DNA of 64,000 nucleotides from Melitaea cinxia (Eukaryota > Arthropoda > Insecta > Lepidoptera > Nymphalidae): positions 12,992,125-13,056,124 of the forward strand of contig NC_059412.1 of assembly GCF_905220565.1 (NCBI RefSeq), written 5' to 3'. Of this stretch, positions 19,858 through 31,559 are shown one piece after another. The position numbers were made by a program, and so were the translations under genes. The notes beneath the pieces are model-generated. The model saw only the letters and a program-made list of their open reading frames with translations, had not been told where the DNA came from and ran no database searches. Numbering within the stretch: position 1 is the stretch's first letter; every line of letters begins with the position of its first letter.

Positions 19858-21230
19858 TTATTTAACTATTTTACTTTTTAATAATGAAATTTCCAATTCA
19901 TATTTTTGTTTAAGGAATTCTAACTCCATTTCATTTTTTTTCTTTTCATGATCCAATTTTTCTCTCGCTAATTCTGTGACTAATTCCTGATGCTGTATTT
20001 GGCTTTGAGCTAGTATTTTTTGCAATTTCACTAATTCTTTCTTGTCTTCTGCCAGTTCTTTGAACGAGTTTGTAACATTTTCTTTTTTCTTACCTACAAA
20101 ATATATATAAATGATATATTATTGTGTCAAGTAATAATATGTATTACAAAGCTTTAAAATTATAAAAAGTACCTGTTTTTGATGATTCTAAGCTAGGATC
20201 AATTTTTCTTTTCATCAGATTCAATCTTTTGAGATCATTTTTAATGCAATCATGATCTGAAATGACAGAATGAATTAAAATAATTAGCTTTATCTAGCGG
20301 ACTCCTACAATTGTGTTGAAATAAAAACCAAAATGTATTATTTTCACAATTACTTATATAGTTTTATTATTGTTCAATAACCTCACCATTTTTTATTTTT
20401 TGTTTTGTTTCTGACAAATCTCCTTTGTATTCAATGGGTTGCAACTGTGTGTCTGTTGATACTGACGCTTGCTGCTCCCTCATGAATTCTGCGTCTCCAT
20501 CAAAAATAGTATATATACCTTCCAAAGCGGGACCTATCAATGTTTTGACCTTTTCAACGACATGATCACTGCAGCCAGTTCCCGGAGGTGGGCCGCCTCC
20601 TAAAATTAACACATATTTAGTTCAGTGTTCTATAAACTTAATGATATCTTAAAAATTTATGATACAAGTAAAAAATACAAAATCCTTTATAAATACCTGT
20701 GCGATTTATTTCCTTTTTGTGGAAAGCATCTTCCTTTTTTGCCTTCTTCGACAATTGTGAAAACATTTCTTCACACTCTGTGTTGCTAATATCTACTGTC
20801 TGTGCTACCTTGTCCCAGTCCTGTCCATACTCCTCAACAGCATTCAGAAGTAGTGGTGCTAAAAAGAGAATAATAGACAGCATTTCAAAAGAGCATATAA
20901 ATGAACCATGTATATGTACATGCATGAAATCATATTGAATACAACAAAAATAAGTTATCTCTTACCCTTGATAGCCATTTTTTCGTTGGAGTGCATTTTC
21001 TTAACTTTAACTTTTTGGTTTTTATAGCAAGACTGCAAGTTTTCTGCAGTTCTTGGTGAAAAATTCGTTTGCGAATTGTATTCAATGGCTAAGTTGTGCC
21101 AAGCTAGTTGCTTATCTTTTGTTGTAGCTCCGTCTGTTTTTTTATTTTCTATGACAGGATATTTTTCAACAAGTATCAAAAGATGCATTATTTCATCATT
21201 AGTAAAATTAGGCGCCCTGGATTTTTTCAT
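19858..21230 (-). CDS. Harbinger Myb/SANT-like DNA-binding protein, five exons
   Basis: Exons 21230-20966, 20858-20697, 20599-20387, 20256-20173 and 20093-19858 have GT-AG borders and join to a 319-codon open frame. The N-terminus (MKKSRAPNFTNDEIMHLLIL, then AWHNLAIEYNSQ and LQSCYKNQKVKVKK) is a Myb/SANT-like trihelix domain. A middle part holds EEYGQDWDKVAQTVDIS. The C-terminus (KELAEDKKELVKLQKILAQ to LEISLLKSKIVK) is a long charged coiled coil. In PIF/Harbinger transposons this partner binds the element ends and the transposase and helps nuclear import. No lesion is visible. Confidence 0.82.
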
Positions 21231-21719
21231 TCTAATGTTGCAAACGGAAAATCAGAAAACTCGAAAAACACAAAATCAACTATAACAAAAACACAACACG
21301 AAACAAAACTGCTTGACTTAAAATATGCGCGGAAACATAACCTATGAATATAACAAATTAACAAATTGTTCAGTTCACTTCTTTGCTTAAATGGCTTTTA
21401 GTTGTATTATAACAAATTGTTACAAAAATTATATTATAACAAATTGACACCTACTATTACAATGTACTCTGTGATTGACACTGATAAATATACGTTTCTG
21501 TGTACGCGATATTGCTTTGGTGTACATTATTGTATCTAAAACGGAACGTAAAGAACGAACGGCGACTGAAAGATACGCAAAATCTCGATTTAGTTAAACT
21601 GGACATAATTTTATTATGAGCAACGCAACTTCGATGAGACTTAAGTTAAATCGAGTTTAGGGTAAAATCTAGTTTTAATAAAATCGAGATTTTTGTAATT
21701 TTGCTGCAAGTGGCCCTTA

Positions 21720-21876
21720 ATGTGGATTCCTAAATGTTGAATCTCGACATGCTATGTTAACCACTTATATCGCTCATTTTTTCATGTGGAACATAAACAA
21801 ACAGTTTGCTGGGAGTTTTTAGTGATGTATTTGTACATTTAGGAACCACACAACACTTATACACCTTGGAATTCAT
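21720..21876 (-). pseudogene. THAP domain exon of the ISL2EU-like transposase
   Basis: ATG at 21876 opens MNSKVYKCCVVPKCTNTSLK, then TPSKLFVYVPHEKM, the C-x(2-4)-C start of a THAP zinc finger. A stop follows at about 21778 where the domain should continue to its tryptophan. The Harbinger TTA site at 21717-21719 lies just beyond. The transposase C-terminus reappears on the other side of Harbinger at 14325-14436, but the DDE_4 core is gone. Confidence 0.55.
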
Positions 21877-22379
21877 TGTATTTCAAAAAATAATCGAAAA
21901 CAAAAATACTATGTCAAAATGTCTTGCGATCTGTTTCCAACTGTTTCTGCTTACAATGAGATGACGTCAGACTGCCGCCATGACATATTTGAGAGTTTTG
22001 GTGCGCAATATGTCAGAAAATTAAAAAAATAGAAAATATTATCATTTATTAACAGTTTCTTGTAAAAATAATATGTATTTAGGTTAAAGTAGATTCTTTG
22101 ATTATATATACGTCTAGATGGAGTAATATAAACAAATAGCGCTCAACAACCGGCTACAATAATAGGGGAGCCCACGATGCTAAAGGGGGATTTACTCGAG
22201 CGTCATAGAAACCTATTAGGTTGTAGAGCTTAGATGATAAGAAGAAAAAAATGGCTGGGAAAAGCGGCTATAGATTTTTAAAAAAGTAAAAAAAAAATAC
22301 TGTTGCATGGACATACTCGAGCGCGTCAGATATTGATAGTATCAATGTCCTACGTATTTTTAATAATGTACGTATGTTA
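21877..22379. other. no gene; right flank of the ISL2EU-like element, then a repeat
   Basis: GTCTGACGTCA is found inverted near 21965-21975. From about 22165 (GGGGAGCCCACGATGCTAAA) the sequence looks like a repeat I associate with Lepidoptera. It seems to continue at 28203 beyond the hAT insertion (GTTTGCACGATGCGGGTGGC). Confidence 0.4.
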
Positions 22380-22632
22380 ATCTGATCTAGGGATGTCGAA
22401 AGTGAAAAAAAATATCGATATTTCGATACATCGATATTTAAAAAAATATCAATATTGGCATTGATATATCGCGGAAAAATTATCGATATATCGATATATC
22501 GGTGTGATAGGAAAAAAAATATGTGGCCTAATCTACTTCAATCATCTTACATTACTAGATAAATACTAATCAATAGACATCATTTTTAATTTTTTTAAAT
22601 CAAGGACAACAATAAAAAATATTAATTATTTA

Positions 22633-24577
22633 TTAATCAAACCAATATTTATCTGATACAGACATAAGAAAAACTCTTTGATTTACACGCTCGGCTGTAA
22701 GCCGACTTCTGTTATTGGGTACTGCGAGATTTACAGCAGATGCCACTCTCTCTGAGGGAACCGAGGACGCAGGCGATATCAAATACTTTAGAGCTGTCGG
22801 AAAGGACTGGAGTAAAATGACGACAATCAAACCAGAATTTTGTAGGATTCTCTTTTCTGGGTATTATAGGCTGATCTAGATATTGCTTTAGTTCGCTAGG
22901 CATACCATCACTGGTTGAAAGTAAACTGGAGGTTACTGCAGCTATATCTATCATAATTTTTTCATGTCCGGACCACAACGACGGCGCAGAATTTTCTGAA
23001 TTTGGAATTCTGGTAGTGGTTGTGGGTCTGAGTTCAGGCGAAAGTTGTCCTCTACGTCTATGTTCTAAACGTATTTCTTTTGACAATACGGTTATTGCAG
23101 TGGAAACAGCTAGTGCTGAATTAAAATGAATACGCTTAAAGCGAGGGTCTAAAATTGTTGCTATAGCAAGATGTAAATGTCGCTCTAGTGGTTCTAGTTT
23201 GGCAATAACTAAGTTTAGCAAACTCTTCTGAACAGCAACACCAAATTCGGTGAAAGGTTTTACTTCTTCAAGTCCTTTCTGAAGTAAGTTTGCAATGGGA
23301 ATCGCCAAACTAGAAGTCACGTACTGATCGCCGCTAATTTCTTCAGTAGCTTGCTTAAATGGGGTAAGCAATATTATCAGATCTCGTATGACACTTAACT
23401 CTGAAGAAGTTATCATATCAGGTGCATTCCGCCTAGTTGCTAAAATCTTAGCCACAATAGCTGATAATGTATTGAATCTTTCCAGCATATCAAGACAAGA
23501 ATTCCATCTTGTGCTTACTGATTGTATAAGTGTTAACACTTCTCCCTCTTTCTTTTGTCCCTCTTGTTCTGCTCGCAAATCTTCCATTGCGTTCACAGAT
23601 TGTTTAAAATATGTAACAATGGCTGTTGTTCTTTGAGGCCAGTTATCTGGAATGAGAAATGAATAATAAAATAACATTTAAAAATAAAAAGGATAGATAA
23701 TAATTTAATATTATAGTTCGCTTACAGTAGTTTGTGATGGAATTTTATAGCGTGGACAAATGACGCTCATAAATCTTTTCAATCCTGATTTTTCTACACA
23801 AGATAGAGGCATGTTGTCTTTGCAAATCATGTAGATCAAAGCTTGATTTATTTGGCTAGTTTTATGACCCCCTGCTAAATTGAGAAAAATAATAAAATTA
23901 GTACATCCTCATAGAACTAAAATGTAAACAATACAGTAATCTAATATAAAAAAAAAAACCTTCATAGCTTGAACTTCTTTCAAACATATCTATGAGTGTA
24001 GTCTGTTTCCACAAGTCTTTACTCTGACCATCTTTGGAGGATTCAATCTGAAAAAAATTATTGAATATTTTGTATATATTTCATTACACTTGTCGTCATA
24101 AATAGTATTAAGGTTAAGTGAAAACACCAAAATTTAAATTTATCGATATCGATACTTTTAGTAATTACACATCATTAGTTGACTGGTTATTGGTTATGAA
24201 CAATTGATATTTAGATTCTAAAGCTACGTTTGATCTTGCACAAATAAAATACTTACACCAGTATCATCGTAAATCGCAATTTCAGACAATTTCATGAAGT
24301 TATTTTCTATCTCAGCAGGTTTATTAGTATTGGTAATAGTTGAATTAGTAGACGAAACAGGTGAACTAGTTCTTGTTCTTGGTGTAATATTCACTTCACT
24401 TGACCTTGAGTTTTTATTTTTAAGTTGCAAAAACGCATGGTGATGCTTATTTTTAAGATGTGTAGATAAATTCGTCGTATTGCCACTGCTTTTATATATT
24501 TTCCCACACACATTACATGAAACGTTTTGTCTGTCTATTTTTTTGAAAAAGTTCCATACAACACTAGACAAAGACAT
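22633..24577 (-). pseudogene. hAT transposase (outer element), core deleted
   Basis: Exon 1 (24577-24257) encodes a BED zinc finger (VVWNFFKKI, CNVCGKIYKSSGNTTNLSTH, LKNKHH). Exon 2 (24047-23960) and exon 3 (23874-23726: INQALIYMICKDNMPLSCVE) follow with good splice sites. Exon 4 starts at 23646 (DNWPQRTTAIV) with SVSTRWNSCLDMLERF, AIATILDPRFKRIHF and the hAT dimerisation motif SSVPSERVASA. The RNase-H segment carrying the first catalytic Ds, expected between exons 3 and 4, is missing, and a frameshift near 22800-22830 splits the dimerisation domain. It needs trans help at best. Confidence 0.8.
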
Positions 24578-24660
24578 GACTGGAATGCTCGAATTATTTT
24601 GTTCATATACGTGAATTAATTATTGATTTAATTAGTTAGGATTGTTTGAGAACTATAACC

Positions 24661-27600
24661 TAGGGATATTCCGATACTAATAAATACGAGTAGGTACTCG
24701 ATACTTTTGATTCGATACCAAGTACTTATTGTATCGAATCAATTTTGCGATACATAATCGGTATCGAAACAAAAATACTTGGTATCGAATCGAATCAGCA
24801 AAACAACCGAATACAATAAAAAAAACCGAGAACGCATCATACAGAACAAAAACGAGAGAGCAAAAACGAGGCAAAAACAGTCAGCTAATCAGGTTACCGA
24901 GTTACCGGTATTCGTCGCGTGGCGGCGTGAGTGACGCGTTGTCTCGCGCTGGGCTAGCCGAATTCGTCCGACTTCAGCCGAGCCCGCCCGAGTCGAAAGC
25001 GAGAGAAGAAAACACCCGCACCCGCTCGCAATTTGCGAGAAATTGCGAGCGGGCGAGAATGGGATTGTTTACAAGTAATTTTATTAATTGTAATCATCAA
25101 ATTCATCGGTTTATTGAGTTTATTCCAATGTTATCATGGCACCACCAAAATCTATAATATGGACACATTTTACCAAAACAAACGAAACAATTGCAAATAA
25201 TGTAAACAGTGTTTTAAGTCTGTGAAGTATTGTGGGAATACGTCGAATTTATTCAAGCATTCTAAAACTCATGGAATTTCTGTGGACAAAGGCAAATTAC
25301 AGAAAAAAGAAAATAATAAGTCCAACGAAAGGTAGGATTCTAAACTTTTCTTTTTTTTTGCGATTGCTTTCCTAAGATGTTAAATAAAAAATCCTACCTA
25401 CTCCTACCTATTTTATTTGTATAAAAAATAGTTTTGCAGCAGTGGTACTGTGATTGTCTTGTCTATATATTAATAATATATGAATAATAATTGATGACCG
25501 GTGATGAGATATTTCCTTTGTATAAATACGATTTAAACAATTTAAGGTTATGTGTTTGTTTTTGTTAGTGTAATAGTGTTGTTAAATGGCGGTAGTTTTG
25601 GAGTTGGTATTATCGATACTTTGAAGATTATCGATCTATCAAGTGTTAATTTTTGTTATTATGTTTCAGTTCAAAAAATACAATAGTGTTGGCCAACTCA
25701 AGGCATTTAATGGAAGATGATCAATCCCAAGCATCAACATCGAAAATTTCAGAAGATCGTGATGATTGCTCTAGTGTAACCACATTAACAAGTATGGACT
25801 CGTAGACTGCAAGGGAGCTATGTCTGAGCAATTCAATAAAGAATGCGTTTGAACGAATTTCATCTAATAAAGGTAAATAAATAGATATTTAATTAAATAT
25901 TAGCAAAATAATATTAATACATATAGTATTAGTGTTAAAGAAAAAAATATAAATATTTAATTTAATATTACATGTATTAAAATTGAGTTTTATTTTTAGC
26001 TGGTGGTACGAAGTATAACAGAATTGTTCAAGCATTGATATTTTTTATCTGTCAAGATATGCGTCCATTTAATATAGTTGAAGGTGAAGGCTTTTTACGA
26101 CTTGTAAAAGAACTGGAGCCTACTTTTAAAGTTCCTGGCGCAAAGTATTTAAAGAAAATGACTACCGAAAAGTACGAAGCTTGTATAACTATTTGTAAGT
26201 CCAAATTATCCAAGATAGACAATTTCTGTTTAACGCTGGACATATGGACAGAGACAATGAATGAAGTAGGATTCATGGGCGTCACCATACATTTTGTAGA
26301 AAATGGTCAAATGTGTATGTATTATCTTGCAACTCGTGCATTAAGAGAGCGACATACAGCTGAATACATATCGGAAAACCTGCTGGATATTTTGAAAAAA
26401 TGGAATATTCCACTTACCAAAATTCGTGCTGCTGTTTTAGATAATGCCAGTTCAATGATGGCTGCCATACGAATGTCTTTAGGCGAAAAAAAAACATTTA
26501 CCGTGTTTTGCCCATACTAATTAACCTTGTAGTTGAAGAGGCACTAAAGTTGCCCAGTGTTAAATCAGCTGTTATAAAAGTACGAGAAATTGTTAATTGG
26601 ATAAAAAATAGTGTTGTGCAGTCGGATAAGCTACGAAAAATCCAAATGCGTAATAATGTTTCGGCAGGATCAGTTTTAAAACTTATTGCAGATGTAAGAA
26701 CTAGGTGGAACTCAACTTTTTTTATGTTAGAGCGATTTCTAAAGTTAAGAATAGTAATATCAGAAATTGTAATTGAGAGTGTAGTGGCTCCAAATTTGCC
26801 AAGTGCAGTGGAAATGGAAAACTTGAATGAGCTTACAACTGTATTAAAGCCTTTTGAATTTGTAACAAGAGAATCATCGGGCCAAAAGTATGTAACAATC
26901 TCCAAAATTATACCAATGCTTAATTGCTTAACTACAGAACTGAATAGTATCACTCCAAACTCCGCTATCCTTAAAGAATGTAAGGATGTTTTATTGAGAG
27001 AGCTGAAAAGGAGGTATGGGATGATTGAATTAAACGATCATGCAGCCATTGCAACAATTCTAGACCCAAGGTTTAAAAATCTGCATTTCCAAGACCCCTC
27101 TGCATGCGGAAGAGCTATTCAAAAACTTAGAACCATGGTTGTCGGACAACTAAGTAGCCCAAGTGAGTCAGAAGATGATGTCTCATTTACTGCACCACCT
27201 GAATACGATTTTTGGAAACATCATAAAGAGTTTGCACATGGGCACAAGAAGAAAAAAAAATCTCATCAGGGAGATGAAGTTTCTCTTTATTTATCAAATC
27301 CAGTAGTTTCTCTTAAAAGCAACCCATTTGCAGAATGGGATGACATGAAGTTGGTGTTTCCTTGTCTGTACAAGTATGCACAGCAATATTTAATTGTTGT
27401 TGCAACATCAGTTCCTAGCGAGTGCCTTTTTTCCAAAGCCGGTGCAACAATGACACAAACAAGAAACAGATTGTCATCTAAATACCTTGAACAGTTACTG
27501 TTTTTGGGCAATCTTAATGCTGAAGAGTTTTTTGTTTAAATTATAATAAGCCTAATAAACATTTATAATAAATAAATAGTTTTTTTCGTCTCAATTTTGT

Positions 27601-27786
27601 TTAAATTATTATCCTTCAACGTTCATTGATAGCACCCTCAAAATAATAAAATAAAAGTTCCAAAAAGTATCGATATCAGTAAGTATCGATACTTGAGGAG
27701 TACTTATTTGTGTAGTATCGAAAAAAGATTTGAGTATTATCGAAATGAGTAAGTATCGATACTTAGGTGGTATCGGAAAATCCCTA
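24661..27786 (+). mobile_element. inner hAT element, 8-bp target duplication CTATAA(C/T)C
   Basis: Ends TAGGGATATTCCGATAC (left) and, reverse complemented, TAGGGATTTTCCGATACC (right) are inverted repeats flanked by CTATAACC (24653-24660) and CTATAATC (27787-27794), one mismatch. Subterminal GTATCGATAC-type motifs are repeated on both sides. It carries a BED/hAT transposase on the plus strand and sits upstream of the outer element's first exon, so it is the younger insertion. Confidence 0.88.
25136..27539 (+). pseudogene. hAT transposase (inner element), ZBED-like, frameshifted
   Basis: Exon 1 from ATG 25136 (MAPPKSIIWTHFTK) holds a BED finger whose second half (KCKQCFKSVKYCGNTSNLFKH) is in another frame. 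Exon 2 (about 25669-25873) has an in-frame TAG at 25803-25805. Exon 3 from 26001 has NRIVQALIFFICQDMRPFNI, LTLDIWTETMNEVGFMGVTI (first D), AVLDNASSMMAA (second D), then a frameshift at about 26500 in the conserved histidine region. After it come VRTRWNSTFFMLERFL, AIATILDPRFKNLHF and the dimerisation motif ATSVPSECLFSKAGA, ending at 27539. All domains are present but broken at three places. Confidence 0.85.
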
Positions 27787-27794
27787 CTATAATC

Positions 27795-28202
27795 AACTCA
27801 AATGCAGGCAGAGGCAGAAATATGCTCGCGTTGAGGTTATAATACGGATAACAGACGGATAGTTGAAGCACAGACACTGACACTGACACTGAAATGACAT
27901 TGACAGACAGAGTTGCCAACTTAAAAGCCAACTTAAGTACCAAATTAAAACGCAGTAAATCGAGTCGACCAAAGACAAAAAAAAAAAAAAATGTAATTTC
28001 TTAAAAAATGTTAATATAAAAAAAGTATTCTTTTTTAGGATTTTTTAATTATAAGAAATATCGATTTTTATACCTTTTCGATACTTGTAATTTTATATCG
28101 ATACCTCGATACATCGAAAAATTAAATATCGCTCAAAAATATCGATACATTGAAAAAATAATATCGATATATCGATGTATCGATATTTTTTCGACAAGCC
28201 TA
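27795..28202 (-). other. 5' part of the outer hAT element, no gene
   Basis: Between the inner element's target duplication and the outer right end. AT-rich, with many ATCGATA motifs from 28060 onward. Confidence 0.5.
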
Positions 28203-28210
28203 ATCTGATC

Positions 28211-28390
28211 GTTTGCACGATGCGGGTGGCTGTACGTAAGGGTTAAAAATGAAAAAAAGAAAAAATTAATCGAGCTCGTCAAATTTTCTAAGGGGCTGTT
28301 AAGTGCACCAAAAAAAGGCTCTCATTCAATAATCTAACGATTTCGATCGGACGCAAACTTGCGGCCACTATTATAATGTGCAAATTAAAT
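28211..28390. other. no gene; repeat flank between hAT and gypsy fragment
   Basis: Appears to continue the repeat seen before 22380. The junction with the retroelement fragment lies around 28375. Confidence 0.3.
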
Positions 28391-30612
28391 CAAATTCGAA
28401 TTTTAATCCAAATAAGTTTTGTGCATATTGTAAAAAACGCGGTCATTTGATAGGCGAATGTCGCAAACTTAAAGCTAAAAATAATAATAGTTCGCGGACC
28501 GATCCACGTAACTCTACACTATCAAGTGCATCTGCACCGTGTTAAAATAACGAGTCGAGCAATTATCGCTCTAATGTGCATCATGTTGACAATGATAGTT
28601 TAAACTAAATAGGGTTTCGGTTCCGTGTCGTACATTATTTTCAACACAGGTTAGCGCAAATAAGGATATTAAAAGTCATTCAAACTGTGTTCCTACATTA
28701 TTTTAAACACAGGTTAGCGCAAATAAACAGACTTCTAAGTCTTATGTTAAAAGGTCGAATTCAAACTCGAAATTTAAGGATAGTCCCTCACCTCGCGAAA
28801 AATCGAGTCTTTCTTATAGGGATTGTTCACGTGAGAAAACACTTTCTATTAATTATATCAATAATAAAGTTTCCTTACCTCACGTTTATTTAAAAACGAA
28901 TTTTAATGAAAAGCCTTTATGTTTTTTGATTGACACTGGTTCTACAATTTCCATTGTTAAACATTCCAGTTTACACAATAAACCAGTGCTTTGCTCTGAA
29001 ATTATAAAATTCAAAGGTTTAAGTGATAACGATTCTTATTGCGAATCTCTCGGGTCTATTAAACTCAGTTTTGAGTATCGCGTTTCGTTAAAAAGAAAAA
29101 TAATATTCGACTTTATGTTTCACGCGATTGACTATACGATTAATTTAAATTATGACGGTATTATTGGTAGTGATTTTATGGAACATTTTAAAATAGACAT
29201 TCAATACTCTACCAATACTCTTAATTTAGAAGGATATGAATTACCTATTTGTTGTAGTAAGCCATCATATGTCATACCCCCGCGGTCATAAACAGTCATC
29301 GAGTGTCCGGTTTCAAATTTATCAGAGATCACCATGAAAGAAGCTTTAGTATTAGATCATAAAATTAGTGAAGGTGTGTTTTTAGCAAACTGTATAGTGA
29401 AGTTAAAGTCTAACAACAGAGTTAACGTTTCTGTTCTCAACACCACCGAATCTGAAGTCAAAATTGACAATTTTCAAGTTCAATTAACTCCACTTGAACT
29501 CTCTCTATCGAAATTAAATAATATTCAACAAGAGTTCATACATAAATTAGATTGCTTAGACATTAATCGATCTCATAAATTTCTTGAGCAGATAAGATGT
29601 TCTCATTTAAATCCGCAAGAAAAAAAAAGCTTTAATGAATTGTCTTTCTAAATATACCGATATATTTCATCTTGATGATGAGTTTTTAACCAATAGCGAC
29701 GTGATTAAACATTCAATTAATACTGGGGATGCAGCACCTATTCACGTAAAGTCGTATCGTTTCCCTGAAGTATATAAGGATGAAGTTGAAAAACAAATAA
29801 AGAAAATGCTTGACCAAAATATTATTCGCCCTTCAACTTTCCCTTGGAATGCACCTGTATGGGTAGTCCCAAAAAAGCTAGATGCCTCAGGTAAACAAAA
29901 GTGGCGAATCGTCATTGATTATCGGCGTTTGAATGATGTCACTGATTCAGAGATTTATCCTCTCCCTCTCATAAATGACATCTTAGACCAATTAGGTCAC
30001 TCAAAATATTTTTGGACGCTCGATTTAGCCTCAGGTTTTCACCAATTATTATTAGACTCGAAAGACACTGAAAAGACAGCATTCAGTGTTACCACTAATA
30101 GCATTTCAGGTCAGTTTGAATTTACTAGAATGCCATTTGGTCTAAAAAATGCCCCTTCAGAGGATGATGAATCTTGTCCTCTCAGGATTACAAGGTCTTC
30201 ACTGTTATATCTACCTTGATGATTGTATTGTATATTCCCATGACCTTGAATCTCATATACAGAACCTTGAGTCTATATTCTTCAAATTCAGAGAAGCAAA
30301 TTTTTAAATTACAGCCCGACAAATACGAGTTTCTGCGACGAGAAGTTGCTTACCTAGGGCATGTTATTACAGATAACGGTGTTTCGCCTAATCCCGACAA
30401 GGTGAAGGCTATTTCTCAATTCCCAACACCGAAAACCCCCAAAGATATAAAATCTTTTCTTGGATTAACGGGTTATTATCGTCGTTTCATTGAAAATTTC
30501 TCCCACATAACAAAGCCTCTTACATCTCTATTAAAGAAAGATGTTAATTTTCATTGGTCTCATGAACAAGAGCATGCTTTCAATACACTTAAAAAAATAT
30601 TTAATAGAAAAC
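28390..30612 (+). pseudogene. errantivirus-like gag-end, protease and RT fragment
   Basis: Order: a CCHC zinc knuckle (FCAYCKKRGHLIGEC, about 28420-28465); an aspartic protease (LIDTGSTISIVKHSS near 28930, DGIIGSDFMEHF near 29155); RT with SYRFPEVYKDEVEKQI, DYRRLNDVTDSEIYPLPLIN, TLDLASGFHQL, PFGLKNAPS, then YLDD near 30213 in another frame, and YLGHVITDNGVSPNPDKVK followed by FLGLTGYYRRFI. It stops at about 30612 before RNase H. Breaks: stops after the zinc knuckle and near 29291, a frame change at about 29640, and a deletion near 30160. It belongs to the same group as the provirus at 52.5-62.8 kb but is much older. No LTR found. Confidence 0.8.
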
Positions 30613-30675
30613 AAAATGACCAGCCTTAGCACTTAGCATTATAATCAAATAAACAAAAATCAATTGTCTCTTACT

Positions 30676-31143
30676 GGAAATGGTTCCACTTGAACACCGC
30701 TCAACCCCTGTCCATAATCCTCCCCCAATATCTGGAGAAACTTGTTATCAATGTCGGACAGAGGTTGCTCCGTTGATGGACCACCCCCAGTCCTGCCTTG
30801 GGACAATCGCAAGGATGCCACTCTTTTTTTAAATTTTCCCTTATAATCTACCCAATACTGAAAAAATCATTATATTTATATTGACAGTAATATTAGATAA
30901 TATTGAATGATTTAAAAATGAAAATTACGTATTTTATTTACTTTAGACCAGCTTTTCCAATCTTTATGAGCCCCATTGCCTTGAGCATTTAATATCTCCG
31001 CTACCTCTTGCCATTTTCTTTTGGAGTGCTTTTGCCTGTAGGGATCTATTAAAGGAAACGGCAATATCCCTATGAGAATGTAGGTATTCCCAGAGAATAT
31101 CGAGCTGTTGCCCAGAAACCCGACGCATTCCAACGCTGCAAAC
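30676..31143 (-). pseudogene. zeste-like Myb DNA-binding protein fragment
   Basis: Exon 1 (about 31143-30930) reads MRRVSGQQLDILWEYLHSHR and, after a frame change, FPLIDPYRQKHSKRKWQEVA, EILNAQGNGAHKDWKSWSKV: a regulatory protein zeste type Myb domain. Exon 2 (about 30860-30676) reads YWVDYKGKFKKRVASLRLSQ, GRTGGGPSTEQPLSDIDNKF and ends at a donor GTAAGAG. Such genes accompany some DNA transposons. It ends abruptly against the gypsy fragment near 30640. The frameshift marks it as dead. Confidence 0.6.
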
Positions 31144-31170
31144 AAAATCGTAAACCACTTGAAATACCAT

Positions 31171-31559
31171 GTAACTTTTGCATTGATGTTAAATCTTCAA
31201 AGTTCTTCACTTGAAGTACAAGTTGTATTATCGCGCGCAACAACACTACACTTCTATAGTAACATTTTACGTTCCGTTTAAAAACATTTAATTTTTTAAC
31301 AGCTTTACTGTTTACTCATTATTTCATAGATTGTTCTTTACACTGAGCACTATATATAGGTATAAAAAAAAAGTATAGGTCGTCACGACAAAAACGACGC
31401 CGCAGACAAATTAAAGTTTTTTTTGAATGTGATTTCACCCGCTTTCGCGGAGAAAAACGGGTGTAAAACTCACTAAGTTTTTCACCGATCCGCACGTCAT
31501 CCGTATCCGTATGTCACAGTGTAGGGGGCGATGAGACGAATATTTTGATATGTAGAAAA
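31171..31559. other. no gene seen
   Basis: AT-rich with some GC islands; no recognisable coding or repeat content. Confidence 0.35.

Larger units (their letters stand above)
14437..21716. mobile_element. PIF/Harbinger element, structurally complete, TTA target duplication
   Basis: Left end GGGCGGCTTGCAGC and right end (reverse complement) GGGCCACTTGCAGC are inverted repeats, each flanked by TTA (14434-14436 and 21717-21719), the 3-bp duplication of this superfamily. Two convergent multi-exon genes lie inside: DDE_4 transposase (17980-19816, +) and a Myb/SANT-like protein (19858-21230, -). Subterminal copies of AAATCTCGATTT-like motifs occur at both ends. Without the piggyBac insert (14490-17798) it would be about 4 kb. 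Confidence 0.9.
11181..21990. mobile_element. ISL2EU-like DNA transposon with three nested insertions (composite)
   Basis: Two genes point toward each other: a YqaJ-type exonuclease (+, from 11373) and a THAP plus DDE_4 transposase (-, THAP exon ending at 21876, C-terminus at 14325-14433). A YqaJ nuclease next to a THAP/DDE_4 transposase is the described gene pair of ISL2EU transposons. Inverted GTCTGACGTCA stretches occur near both ends (about 11208-11218 and 21965-21975). Nested inside are a non-LTR element (12328-13459) and a Harbinger element (14437-21716), itself carrying piggyBac and a SINE. Exact termini are not resolved and most of the transposase is missing. Confidence 0.55.
22388..28202 (-). 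mobile_element. outer hAT element, 8-bp target duplication ATCTGATC
   Basis: The left end TAGGGATGTCGAAA and right end (reverse complement) TAGGCTTGTCGAAA are inverted repeats flanked by ATCTGATC at 22380-22387 and 28203-28210. Dense ATCGAT palindromes lie just inside each end (22410-22500 and 28075-28190). It carries a hAT-type transposase on the minus strand and is itself interrupted by another hAT element (24661-27786). Without that insert it is about 2.7 kb. Confidence 0.85.
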
